From positions 1-13,089 of the forward strand of contig NZ_CAXLMO010000053.1 of the NCBI RefSeq assembly GCF_964187635.1: a DNA stretch of 13,089 bases, read 5' to 3'. The notes beneath the pieces were generated by a model, which was not told the origin of the DNA, ran no database searches, and worked only from the letters and a program-made list of their open reading frames with translations. This DNA is from Seribacter sulfatis. Its GTDB lineage: Bacteria > Verrucomicrobiota > Verrucomicrobiia > Opitutales > Seribacteraceae. The position numbers and the translations under genes are program-made. Position 1 is the first letter of the stretch; every line of letters starts with the position of its first letter. Shown piece after piece: positions 7,483 through 13,089 of this stretch.

Positions 7483-8280
7483 ATGACAAATTCTATTCAT
7501 CCAACCTCCATTGTGGATCCTCTTGCAAAGCTTGGGGAAGGTTGCACGGTAGGCCCGTATGCAATTATTGAGGAAGGAGTAGAAATGGGAAGCAATTGTG
7601 AGATTGAAGCCCATGCCATTATCAAAAAGTGGACAATTTTAGGAAAAGAGATCAAGGTTGGCCATTTTGCAGTAATTGGTGGCGACCCCCAGCATCTAAG
7701 CTTTGATTCTTCAATCCAGTCTCACGTTCAGGTGGGAGATAATGTTCGGGTGGGAGAAGGAGTTACGATTCATCGTTCGATCTATGCAGGCGGAGTAACT
7801 CACATTGGGTCAAAATCATACTTAATGGGATATTCTCATATAGGACATGATGGAAATCTTGGTGAGGAGGTAATCTTAGCAAATGGAGCATTGATTGGAG
7901 GTCATGTATCCATTGGTGATCATACATTTATCGGCGGTGGTGCGGGTATTCATCAATTTGTGCGAATTGGGCAGGGAGTAATGATTGGCGGATTGGCAGA
8001 GATTTCTAAGGATGTTCCTCCCCATCTTACTATTTCTGGGCGTAATTTAGCCTATGGCCTCAATTTAATTGGTATGAAAAGAAGACAGATTTCGAATGAA
8101 GATACAAAAGCCTTAAAGCATGCTTACCGATCGGTTTTATTGAAAAGGGGAAACCCATCACTTAGTGCCAAAAATTGCCTGGAGGACAGTATTATTTCTT
8201 CCAGTACTCTGGCAAAAGAGTTTGTTGAATTCTTTTTACTGGGGGGGCGCGGCTTTGTGAAAAGCAAATCCCAGGCATAG
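7483..8280 (+). CDS. lpxA: Acyl-ACP--UDP-N-acetylglucosamine O-acyltransferase (LpxA)
   Basis: 265 residues, normal length. LpxA transfers a 3-hydroxyacyl chain to the UDP-sugar in the first step of lipid A synthesis. The first about 190 residues are left-handed beta-helix hexapeptide repeats. The C-terminal helical part starts with the GLNLIGMKRR motif. The catalytic histidine pair is present in SHIGHD (H119 and H122; E. coli H122/H125), as are GHVSI and IHQF. Oddity: the loop that reads QDLK in E. coli (Q73-K76) reads QHLS here (Q70-S73), so the conserved Asp and Lys are replaced, and TIHRGT is TIHRSI. Other substrate specificity, or a related acyltransferase, is therefore possible. It follows the unknown gene by 6 bp and is not beside lpxC, fabZ or lpxD within the window. 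Confidence 0.88.
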   Translation: MTNSIHPTSIVDPLAKLGEGCTVGPYAIIEEGVEMGSNCEIEAHAIIKKWTILGKEIKVGHFAVIGGDPQHLSFDSSIQSHVQVGDNVRVGEGVTIHRSIYAGGVTHIGSKSYLMGYSHIGHDGNLGEEVILANGALIGGHVSIGDHTFIGGGAGIHQFVRIGQGVMIGGLAEISKDVPPHLTISGRNLAYGLNLIGMKRRQISNEDTKALKHAYRSVLLKRGNPSLSAKNCLEDSIISSSTLAKEFVEFFLLGGRGFVKSKSQA

Positions 8281-8293
8281 CAATCTAAACATG

Positions 8294-8322
8294 TTGTACT
8301 TTATCTCTTCCCCTATTATAAA
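8294..8322 (+). promoter_or_regulatory. Putative sigma-70-type promoter giving a leaderless Fe-S carrier mRNA
   Basis: A -35-like TTGTAC (8294-8299) and a -10-like TATAAA (8317-8322) are separated by exactly 17 bp. The start codon of the next gene begins at 8329, seven bases after the -10, where transcription should initiate. The predicted transcript would have no 5' leader. It lies in a 48-bp gap after lpxA. Confidence 0.5.
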
Positions 8323-8328
8323 TTAATC

Positions 8329-8700
8329 ATGCAATCTGCTTTGGAATTACCTTCAGGGGTGAGAGAAGGAAATGAAAAACTTGTGAAAGTATCTCCTTCC
8401 GCGTCCACAAAAATTTTTCAGTTAATTGAAAGGGAAGGGAAGGGCGACTATTTACGCATTCGAATCACAGGAGGAGGGTGTAATGGACTGTCCTATAAAA
8501 TGAAGTTTATTGCGGAGTCTAAAGAAGGAGATATTTATGTACTCAGTGAGGGAGTTCAACTATTAGTTGATTCCAAAACAGCGTTATACTTGAGGGGAAC
8601 AACTTTAGAATACTCCGATAAAATGGTAGCCGGAGGGTTTAAATTTTCTAACCCTAATGCAAAAGCAAGTTGTAGTTGTGGTGAAAGCTTCAATCTTTAG
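8329..8700 (+). CDS. A-type iron-sulfur cluster carrier (IscA/ErpA/HesB family)
   Basis: 123 residues. These proteins accept Fe-S clusters from the scaffold and deliver them to apo-enzymes in the cytoplasm. The three conserved cysteines are present: C51 in GGGCNGLSY and C115/C117 in the C-terminal SCSCGESF motif. The typical SDKMVAGGFKFSNPNA segment precedes the last pair. The N-terminal extension of about 19 residues before the domain (VKVSPSA) is slightly longer than in minimal members. The family name cannot be narrowed to iscA, erpA or sufA from sequence alone, and no other isc or suf gene is in the window. A promoter with 17-bp spacing ends seven bases before the ATG. Confidence 0.93.
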   Translation: MQSALELPSGVREGNEKLVKVSPSASTKIFQLIEREGKGDYLRIRITGGGCNGLSYKMKFIAESKEGDIYVLSEGVQLLVDSKTALYLRGTTLEYSDKMVAGGFKFSNPNAKASCSCGESFNL

Positions 8701-8815
8701 TGAGTAAATGAAGAATAGGCTTGCTTAAAAGGGGTTAATCTTATCAATTTAAAACTTTATATTCTATTATCATTAATTTGTAACTCTTGACAATTTCTAA
8801 TCGCAGCTAGCCCAC
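8701..8815. promoter_or_regulatory. Intergenic region upstream of infC
   Basis: At 115 bp this is the longest gap on the plus strand after 2272 and is strongly AT-rich, so it probably holds the infC promoter. A perfect TTGACA occurs at 8787-8792 but has no good -10 at the right distance. A TCTAAT box at 8796-8801 could be a -10 with a start near 8808, again only a few bases before the ATG at 8816. No stem-loop plus U-run terminator for the preceding gene and no recognisable autoregulatory leader were seen. Confidence 0.3.
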
Positions 8816-9481
8816 ATGGTTAAAAAACCAAGTGGAAAAAATAAAAAACGGTATCAAAACCGTGATTACATTCGAAAGAATGATAAGATTCGAGCAAGAG
8901 AGATTCGGGTCATTGGTCCTGATGGTGGAATGTTAGGCGTTATGCCCCCAGAGGAGGCACTTAAAATCGCCAAGTCTCACCATCTTGATTTAGTAGAAGT
9001 TGCCTCGAAGGCGATGCCTCCAGTTTGCCGAATCCTTGAATTTGGTAAATACAAATACGAATTAAGTAAGCAAAAGAGAAATAAAGAAAAAACTTCCAAG
9101 CGAGTGAAGGAAGCCAAGTTTAGACCAAGGATTGAAGAACACGACTACATTACAAAACTTCGTCGATCTGAAAAATTTCTTCACCAAGGAAATAAGCTTA
9201 AAATTACTTTGATGTTTCGTGGTAGAGAAATGGAACATAAAGACCTTGGGATGAACTTGGTCAAACAAGCGATAAAAGATTTAGTGGGGGTCGGTAAGGC
9301 GGATGATACCCCCAAGCTTAACGGCAGATTTATTATTGTGAGCTTGTCACCTCTTCCACAGCACCAAAGAGTACTGAAATACAACTCACTTGATGAGATT
9401 GATGGTGAGGACGAAGAAGATGATTCCAGCGAAGACTTTGAAGAAGAGGAGTCAGAAGAGACTTCAGATTCTGAAAAGTAG
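8816..9481 (+). CDS. infC: Translation initiation factor IF-3
   Basis: 221 residues, longer than the roughly 180 of E. coli IF3. IF3 binds the 30S subunit, checks start-codon pairing and prevents premature 50S joining. The N-terminal domain carries DKIRAREIRVIG and VASKAMPPVCRILEFGKY. A Lys/Arg-rich linker follows, then the C-terminal domain with KEAKFRPRIEEHDY, KITLMFRGREM and the final strand near VSLSPLPQ. An extra tail of about 30 residues (from about 190) consists mainly of Asp, Glu and Ser. The start is an ordinary ATG rather than the rare ATT/ATA/ATC used by infC in many bacteria; no SD precedes it. The gene is followed by crcB, not by the usual rpmI and rplT. Confidence 0.96.
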   Translation: MVKKPSGKNKKRYQNRDYIRKNDKIRAREIRVIGPDGGMLGVMPPEEALKIAKSHHLDLVEVASKAMPPVCRILEFGKYKYELSKQKRNKEKTSKRVKEAKFRPRIEEHDYITKLRRSEKFLHQGNKLKITLMFRGREMEHKDLGMNLVKQAIKDLVGVGKADDTPKLNGRFIIVSLSPLPQHQRVLKYNSLDEIDGEDEEDDSSEDFEEEESEETSDSEK

Positions 9482-9514
9482 TCCACACCTTCCTGATTTA
9501 CCCCCTCCAAAACA

Positions 9515-9886
9515 ATGGATTGGAAATTCTTCCTGCTTGTGGCCAGCGGAGGAGCCATTGGTTCAGTTCTTCGTGGATTAATTTCCTATTTCTGTCGGTC
9601 ATGGTTACCATGGCCAACCATACTGGTCAACGTACTGGGGGCTTTTTTAATTGGCATTTGTATCAAGCACTGGGAGCAAAACAGTGAAAGCGAACTGTTT
9701 CGTGCATTTTGGATTATTGGTTTGTGTGGAGGCTTTACCACATTTTCAACCTTTGGCCTTGATGCACTCAATTTTTTAAAGTCTGCCCAATGGGGGAACG
9801 CTTTTATTTATATTATATTAAATTTTTTGGGTACACTGTTGGCAATTTACTTAGGATTCCGTCTCTACTCCTGGGCTAGTTCTTAA
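9515..9886 (+). CDS. crcB: Fluoride ion channel CrcB/Fluc
   Basis: 123 residues with four hydrophobic segments, the normal size for a single-domain Fluc subunit that works as an antiparallel dimer in the inner membrane to let cytoplasmic fluoride escape. Family signatures are GGAIGSVLRG (12-21), the VNVLGAFLIG segment with the conserved Asn (N39), and GLCGGFTTFSTFGLD (69-83) carrying the Phe and Ser/Thr residues that line the fluoride path. It starts 33 bp after infC. That gap is too short and does not contain the conserved fluoride (crcB) riboswitch bases, so regulation by that riboswitch is not supported. No SD is present before the ATG. Confidence 0.95.
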   Translation: MDWKFFLLVASGGAIGSVLRGLISYFCRSWLPWPTILVNVLGAFLIGICIKHWEQNSESELFRAFWIIGLCGGFTTFSTFGLDALNFLKSAQWGNAFIYIILNFLGTLLAIYLGFRLYSWASS

Positions 9887-9898
9887 CGCTCTTGTCCC

Positions 9899-10846
9899 TT
9901 GCTTCAGGAGATTCTTTATGGCAGATTGGTAAGAGTGATTATTAGAACCATATGGATAGCCTTTTTGTGCAGCTCCTTGATTTATGGATCGGTTGCGCCT
10001 AATCCATTTTTGAGACCCGGTTCAAATCGAAAACCTCCCCCCCCGGTTAAACCAGTTTTCAAACCCAAGAAGATCATCAGACCAAACTTCGCCCAGGAGG
10101 TTGAATTTAAAGGTTATTTTATTCTTAAAGGCCAAGTTTACTTTTCTGTCTTCAATAAAAAAGTGAATCATGGCGAATGGATTACCATTAATGAAAAAAC
10201 CTACGAAGATTTTTTGGCTCAAGAATTTGATATAGAATCGGAAACGCTCACTATTTCCTATGAGGGACAGTCTTTTGAACTGAAACTGCTCGAGTCAAAA
10301 TCTGGGTCAAGCCTTCCGCCTTCAAGTAATAGAAGTCCAGTTCCACCTAAATCTATTCCTAAGGTTAGCCAATCTAGTTCACCCAAAGTGATGCCCCCTA
10401 AGCCAAGATCTAATCCTGTTATTCCTTCTTTTTTAGTTAATAAACCTATCGGTAATCGATTTCCCGGTGCACGGGTAGGGCCATCATCGGGGGGTGGTTC
10501 AGGCAGTAGTTCCCGGGCGATGCTTCCAGGCCTTCCTTATCCTGGATTTGTACCACGGAGGACAATATCTGCAAATCCTAGTTCGCCCATTTCTAATCTC
10601 CCTTCTAATCAAGCAAACACTTCTAGTGCGGGCGGTTCTGGTTATAACTCTCGCACCTCAACGAATTCAGGTAATCCAGAGAGTTCTTCTGGCGGGTCGG
10701 GCAACCCATCCATTTCCAGTGATACTGGGCAAGGTGGAAATATTGATAATGGTATTGATTTGGATAGTCTTCCACCACCACCACCACCACCCAATATTTT
10801 ACCACCCAGTCCTCCGCCCAACCTTCTTCCTGCGCGTGAAGATTAA
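9899..10846 (+). CDS. Exported proline/serine/glycine-rich protein of unknown function (start uncertain)
   Basis: 315 codons if started at the TTG at 9899; no ATG occurs in frame near the beginning. Other candidates are TTG 9926 and GTG 9935, and all three leave the signal peptide intact (hydrophobic core around IWIAFLCSSLIYG). Mature part: a short Pro-rich stretch, a small folded-looking domain of about 70 residues (about 60-135, starting FKGYFILKGQVYFS), then about 180 residues of low complexity rich in Pro, Ser, Gly and Asn, ending with a run of seven prolines and a second Pro-rich block. The folded part loosely recalls GspC-like domains of type II secretion, but I cannot assign it. The stop overlaps the start of the downstream protease by 11 bases, suggesting translational coupling and a shared job. 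The tail could be a wall- or surface-spanning linker. Confidence 0.72.
   Translation: MLQEILYGRLVRVIIRTIWIAFLCSSLIYGSVAPNPFLRPGSNRKPPPPVKPVFKPKKIIRPNFAQEVEFKGYFILKGQVYFSVFNKKVNHGEWITINEKTYEDFLAQEFDIESETLTISYEGQSFELKLLESKSGSSLPPSSNRSPVPPKSIPKVSQSSSPKVMPPKPRSNPVIPSFLVNKPIGNRFPGARVGPSSGGGSGSSSRAMLPGLPYPGFVPRRTISANPSSPISNLPSNQANTSSAGGSGYNSRTSTNSGNPESSSGGSGNPSISSDTGQGGNIDNGIDLDSLPPPPPPPNILPPSPPPNLLPARED
9918..9932 (+). other. Four-codon mini-ORF (Met-Ala-Asp-Trp) with a good Shine-Dalgarno
   Basis: AGGAG at 9906-9910 is followed after 7 bases by ATG, then GCA GAT TGG TAA. This is the best spaced SD-ATG pair in the window, yet the frame closes after four codons. The frame of the proline-rich protein passes through the same bases, and its candidate GTG start lies at 9935, two bases after the TAA. 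It may be a leader peptide that couples ribosomes to the GTG, or chance. Confidence 0.25.
10037..10044 (+). repeat. Run of eight cytosines inside the proline-rich gene
   Basis: C8 tract within proline codons near the N-terminus of the mature protein. Slippage by one base would truncate the protein and uncouple the downstream protease, so it is a possible but unproven phase-variation site. Confidence 0.35.
10772..10789 (+). repeat. (CCA)n trinucleotide repeat encoding a poly-proline run
   Basis: About six CCA units encode part of a seven-proline run near the C-terminus of the proline-rich protein. Because the unit is three bases, length change would alter the proline run without shifting the frame. 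Confidence 0.8.
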
Positions 10847-12122
10847 AAGAATTGTATCATTTTATTTTTTATTTTTTTTAACTCTTTCTTCTTTTGCGAA
10901 AGAAAGAAGGATTGGAAAGCTAGACAGTGTAAACTGGGATGATTACTTTAATTTTGGTTCCAATATTTATCCCTATAATGCAGGCACGGCATATCCTAGT
11001 TTTTCTTGTGTAGGAGCAGTTGTATCAGATGACCTTTATGGTACTGGAACTTTAATCGCACCCAATTTGGTAGTAACAGCGGCCCATGTTTTAAAAAACA
11101 CTTTATTTGACCCTACTCCCAACCCTTCCTCTTGGGAGTTTATTTTGCATGCCGATTACGAGAATGCCTCTGATGATAAGAAATATGCCGTTGATTCAAT
11201 CCATCTTCACCCTGCTTGGGTCAAACGCTTAGATCAGAAAAAAGGAATGGGCGACGGTGACGAGCTTGGGGTTGATATTGCCCTCGTTGTTCTAAAGACC
11301 CCAGTTGTGGGAGTATATCCTGCAAAACTTCCCAATGGAGCCGCAGAATTAATCGGTGGTAAAGTAGTACTTGCTGGATACGGAACATTAGTGGATGGAA
11401 TTTCAGGAGTAAGTGACAACAAGAACAGCATTAGGGTAGGGGGAGAAAATACATTAGATCGTGAGGTGATAGAAGTAAATGCTCCAGAGGTTGATTCCTC
11501 GGAGAAAGGCGGGCTGCTCGCGGTCGATTTTGACTCACCTCAACAAAGCAACAATACATTAGCGGACGGTACTGCTCAGGTAGGTTATTTAGGTACAGGT
11601 GTAAGTTCGCCATCCCCGCTTGCGATGGAAGCAAGTTCTGCCGTTGGAGATAGCGGAGGGCCTGCATTTATGTACGATAATCAAGCTTGGAGAACGGTGG
11701 GGGTGGTTTCTTATGGAACCTCAGACTCTACCTATGGCGATATTACCATCTATACTCGAGTGGCGAGTCAGTTGGAGTGGATTCAGACTTATTTATCAAA
11801 ATGGGCACAGGCTAGGCAGACCGCATATTCAGGTTGGGTTGAGCTGGACTGGTTTGGATCATTTTATGCCTTGCCGAATAACTGGGTTTTTCACCCCGGG
11901 CATGGGTGGTTTTATTCCTCTACTACCGATGGAGAATCCTTGTGGGGTTGGCAAGAAGACCACCTAGGATGGTGGTGGACTGGGCTTGGAGTTTATCCTT
12001 ATTTGTACTCCACCGGTTTGGATAAATGGATTTATGTAAATATTTCTAAATCTACCCAGGATCTACTTCAATATTATGATTATGATCTCGCTGCATGGGT
12101 GGATTATAATCGATCACATTGA
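10836..12122 (+). CDS. Secreted trypsin-like (S1 family) serine protease with Trp-rich C-terminal domain
   Basis: 428 residues from a GTG start at 10836. The frame is open much further upstream, but that part runs antisense in meaning to the proline-rich gene (a different frame of it), while a signal peptide begins exactly here (MKIKRIVSFY, hydrophobic to about 20, cleavage near SSFA). The S1 catalytic triad is visible: H84 in VVTAAHVL, D147 in GVDIALV and S273 in GDSGGPAF, so it should be active on proteins outside the cytoplasm. Residues about 334-428 form an added domain with 11 tryptophans in 95 residues and repeated patterns such as HGWFY, LGWWWT and YPYLYS; I recall similar modules on Opitutae exported proteins, where a surface role is likely. 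The start overlaps the end of the preceding gene by 11 bases. Substrate unknown. Confidence 0.87.
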   Translation: MKIKRIVSFYFLFFLTLSSFAKERRIGKLDSVNWDDYFNFGSNIYPYNAGTAYPSFSCVGAVVSDDLYGTGTLIAPNLVVTAAHVLKNTLFDPTPNPSSWEFILHADYENASDDKKYAVDSIHLHPAWVKRLDQKKGMGDGDELGVDIALVVLKTPVVGVYPAKLPNGAAELIGGKVVLAGYGTLVDGISGVSDNKNSIRVGGENTLDREVIEVNAPEVDSSEKGGLLAVDFDSPQQSNNTLADGTAQVGYLGTGVSSPSPLAMEASSAVGDSGGPAFMYDNQAWRTVGVVSYGTSDSTYGDITIYTRVASQLEWIQTYLSKWAQARQTAYSGWVELDWFGSFYALPNNWVFHPGHGWFYSSTTDGESLWGWQEDHLGWWWTGLGVYPYLYSTGLDKWIYVNISKSTQDLLQYYDYDLAAWVDYNRSH

Positions 12123-12167
12123 AATGTAACTCGCACTTTTGATGAAATTTTTTATAAGCTTTTATAA

Positions 12168-12974
12168 ATGGATCCAATTCTAAGCATTTTTAAAAAGCGG
12201 GAACTTTTGTGGCAGTTTTTACTTCGTAATGTCAAACAAAGACATCGTGGTTCGGTCTTAGGTGCTTTTTGGTTAATTGCCAATCCTTTGCTGATGCTGG
12301 GACTTTATGTTTTTGCATTCGGGATAGTTTTTGGGGGTCGCTTTACGGATTCCCCTGATGAGTCCACCCTCGATTATGCTTTGGGGGTGTTTTTGGGATT
12401 AAGTGTACTTGGATTGGTTTCTGGAACCATTGGAGTTTCTCCAGGAATTATTGTTGGACAGCCAAATTTTGTAAAAAAAGTAGTTTTTCCATTAGAGATT
12501 CTTCCAACAGCAATGATTGGAGCTTTAAGTTATGATTTACTTATAGGTTTAGGACTCTGTTTGACCGGTATTTGTTTTTTAGGTTCAGGAATTTCTCAAA
12601 ACTTTTTACTCATTCCAATTATTATCGGACCAGTATTTTTAATTGCTCTTGGCTTTTCATGGTTTTTTTCTGCCTTAGGTGTTTTCATACGTGATGTTAA
12701 CCATTTAGCCTCATTTCTTGGTTTAGCATTACTGTATGCAAGCGGAGTTTTTTATTCTGCCGAAAAGGCAAAAGTAGCTGCACCTGAAATATGGAAATTT
12801 TTACAATGGAATCCACTTTTACAAATTATTGATTCCTTACGAAAAGTGACCATTTGGGGTAGTCATCCTGATTGGGGAGCAATTGGATACGCTTGGTGTT
12901 TTGGGATTGTTGTTTTGCTGGGTGGTTCCTGGTTTTTTAATCGATTAAGGCCAGCCTTTGCGGATGTTCTGTAA
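12168..12974 (+). CDS. ABC-2 type polysaccharide/O-antigen export permease (Wzm/KpsM/TagG family)
   Basis: 268 residues with about six membrane segments. In this family the permease pairs with an ATP-binding subunit (Wzt/KpsT/TagH) to move lipid-linked glycans across the inner membrane. Supporting features are the N-terminal amphipathic segment with LLRNVKQRHRGSVLG, an ANPLLMLGLYVFAF first helix, the FVKKVVFPLEILP loop, the RDVNHL segment followed by a YASGVFYS helix, and NPLLQIIDSLRK before the last helix. It starts 45 bp after the protease gene in a very AT-rich gap with two TTATAA boxes; no SD. The ATPase gene is not in the window: what follows is a convergent glycosyltransferase end, so the partner must be elsewhere. 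Confidence 0.92.
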   Translation: MDPILSIFKKRELLWQFLLRNVKQRHRGSVLGAFWLIANPLLMLGLYVFAFGIVFGGRFTDSPDESTLDYALGVFLGLSVLGLVSGTIGVSPGIIVGQPNFVKKVVFPLEILPTAMIGALSYDLLIGLGLCLTGICFLGSGISQNFLLIPIIIGPVFLIALGFSWFFSALGVFIRDVNHLASFLGLALLYASGVFYSAEKAKVAAPEIWKFLQWNPLLQIIDSLRKVTIWGSHPDWGAIGYAWCFGIVVLLGGSWFFNRLRPAFADVL

Positions 12975-13089
12975 TCATTCTTGGTAGAGGTTTTTTGCCA
13001 CTAATTCCCATGAATGTATAACAGCCCACTCCTTGCCCGCATCTCCTAATTGCGCCCTGAGAGTCTCATCCACGAGCAAAGTTTTTAAA
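12975..13089 (-). CDS. Glycosyltransferase (GT4/group 1-like), C-terminal end only (partial)
   Basis: Reading the minus strand from the right edge, one frame is open for 38 codons and ends in TGA (complement at 12975-12977). The peptide contains LLVDETLRAQLGDAGKEW followed by VIHSWELVAKNLY. This is the usual C-terminal helix pattern of group 1 glycosyltransferases (L..D..LR..LG..G ... HSW..VA..L). It would make or extend a glycan, fitting the neighbouring polysaccharide-export permease. The gene is convergent with that permease, and the two stop codons are directly adjacent with no spacer and no terminator between them. The rest of the gene lies beyond the window. Confidence 0.72.
   Translation of the reverse strand, partial: LKTLLVDETLRAQLGDAGKEWAVIHSWELVAKNLYQE

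Noticed and set aside
9482..9514. Fluoride riboswitch upstream of crcB
   Set aside because: Only 33 bases separate infC and crcB, too short for the motif, and the conserved bases are absent.
9181..9558. Minus-strand frame of 125 codons rich in Ser
   Set aside because: It is the antisense shadow of the acidic tail of infC; poly-Asp/Glu codons read as Ser on the other strand.
10494..10835. Upstream extension of the protease frame (114 codons, His-rich)
   Set aside because: It overlaps the proline-rich gene in another frame; its His runs are the frame-shifted reading of CCA repeats, and the true signal peptide begins at GTG 10836.

Overview
The window looks like chromosomal DNA of a Gram-negative bacterium, probably of the PVC group and most likely Verrucomicrobia (Opitutae-like). 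This placement is an inference. It rests on secreted and membrane-anchored prenyltransferase/squalene-oxidase-repeat proteins next to a YdjY-domain protein, a Trp/Tyr-rich C-terminal module on a secreted protease that I recall from Opitutae exported proteins, an acidic tail on IF3, an lpxA gene (lipid A, hence an outer membrane), and moderately AT-rich coding DNA. No 16S rRNA or other decisive taxonomic marker is present.

Layout. Positions 1-2136 (minus strand) hold two tandem, nearly identical genes for a membrane-anchored QW-repeat (alpha/alpha-toroid) protein. The downstream copy is cut by the left edge. After a divergent intergenic region (2137-2271), everything up to 12974 lies on the plus strand with short gaps: a YdjY-domain exported protein, a secreted QW-repeat protein, a small exported protein of unknown function, ftsY, aroB, an unknown conserved-looking protein, lpxA, an A-type Fe-S carrier (IscA/ErpA/HesB), infC, crcB, an exported proline-rich protein overlapping a secreted trypsin-like protease, and an ABC-2 polysaccharide-export permease. 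At the right edge the 3' end of a minus-strand glycosyltransferase gene, too short to be obvious as an ORF, abuts the permease stop codon.

Themes. The left third is an envelope-directed accessory cluster (three QW-repeat proteins, YdjY, one unknown exported protein). The middle is housekeeping (SRP receptor, shikimate pathway, lipid A, Fe-S assembly, translation initiation, fluoride export). The right third is again exported or cell-surface functions (protease plus Pro-rich partner, glycan export, glycosyltransferase). Almost no gene has a Shine-Dalgarno sequence, and at least one start codon sits where transcription should begin, which suggests leaderless or SD-independent translation.

Most interesting points: the tandem QW-repeat paralogs whose divergence is concentrated at the 5' end (a gene-conversion-like pattern), the QW/YdjY cluster as a candidate uncharacterised envelope system, substitutions at conserved LpxA substrate-binding positions, and a proline-rich gene with no in-frame ATG that is preceded by the window's clearest SD driving a four-codon mini-ORF. 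No CRISPR array, rRNA, tRNA, transposase or phage gene was seen.
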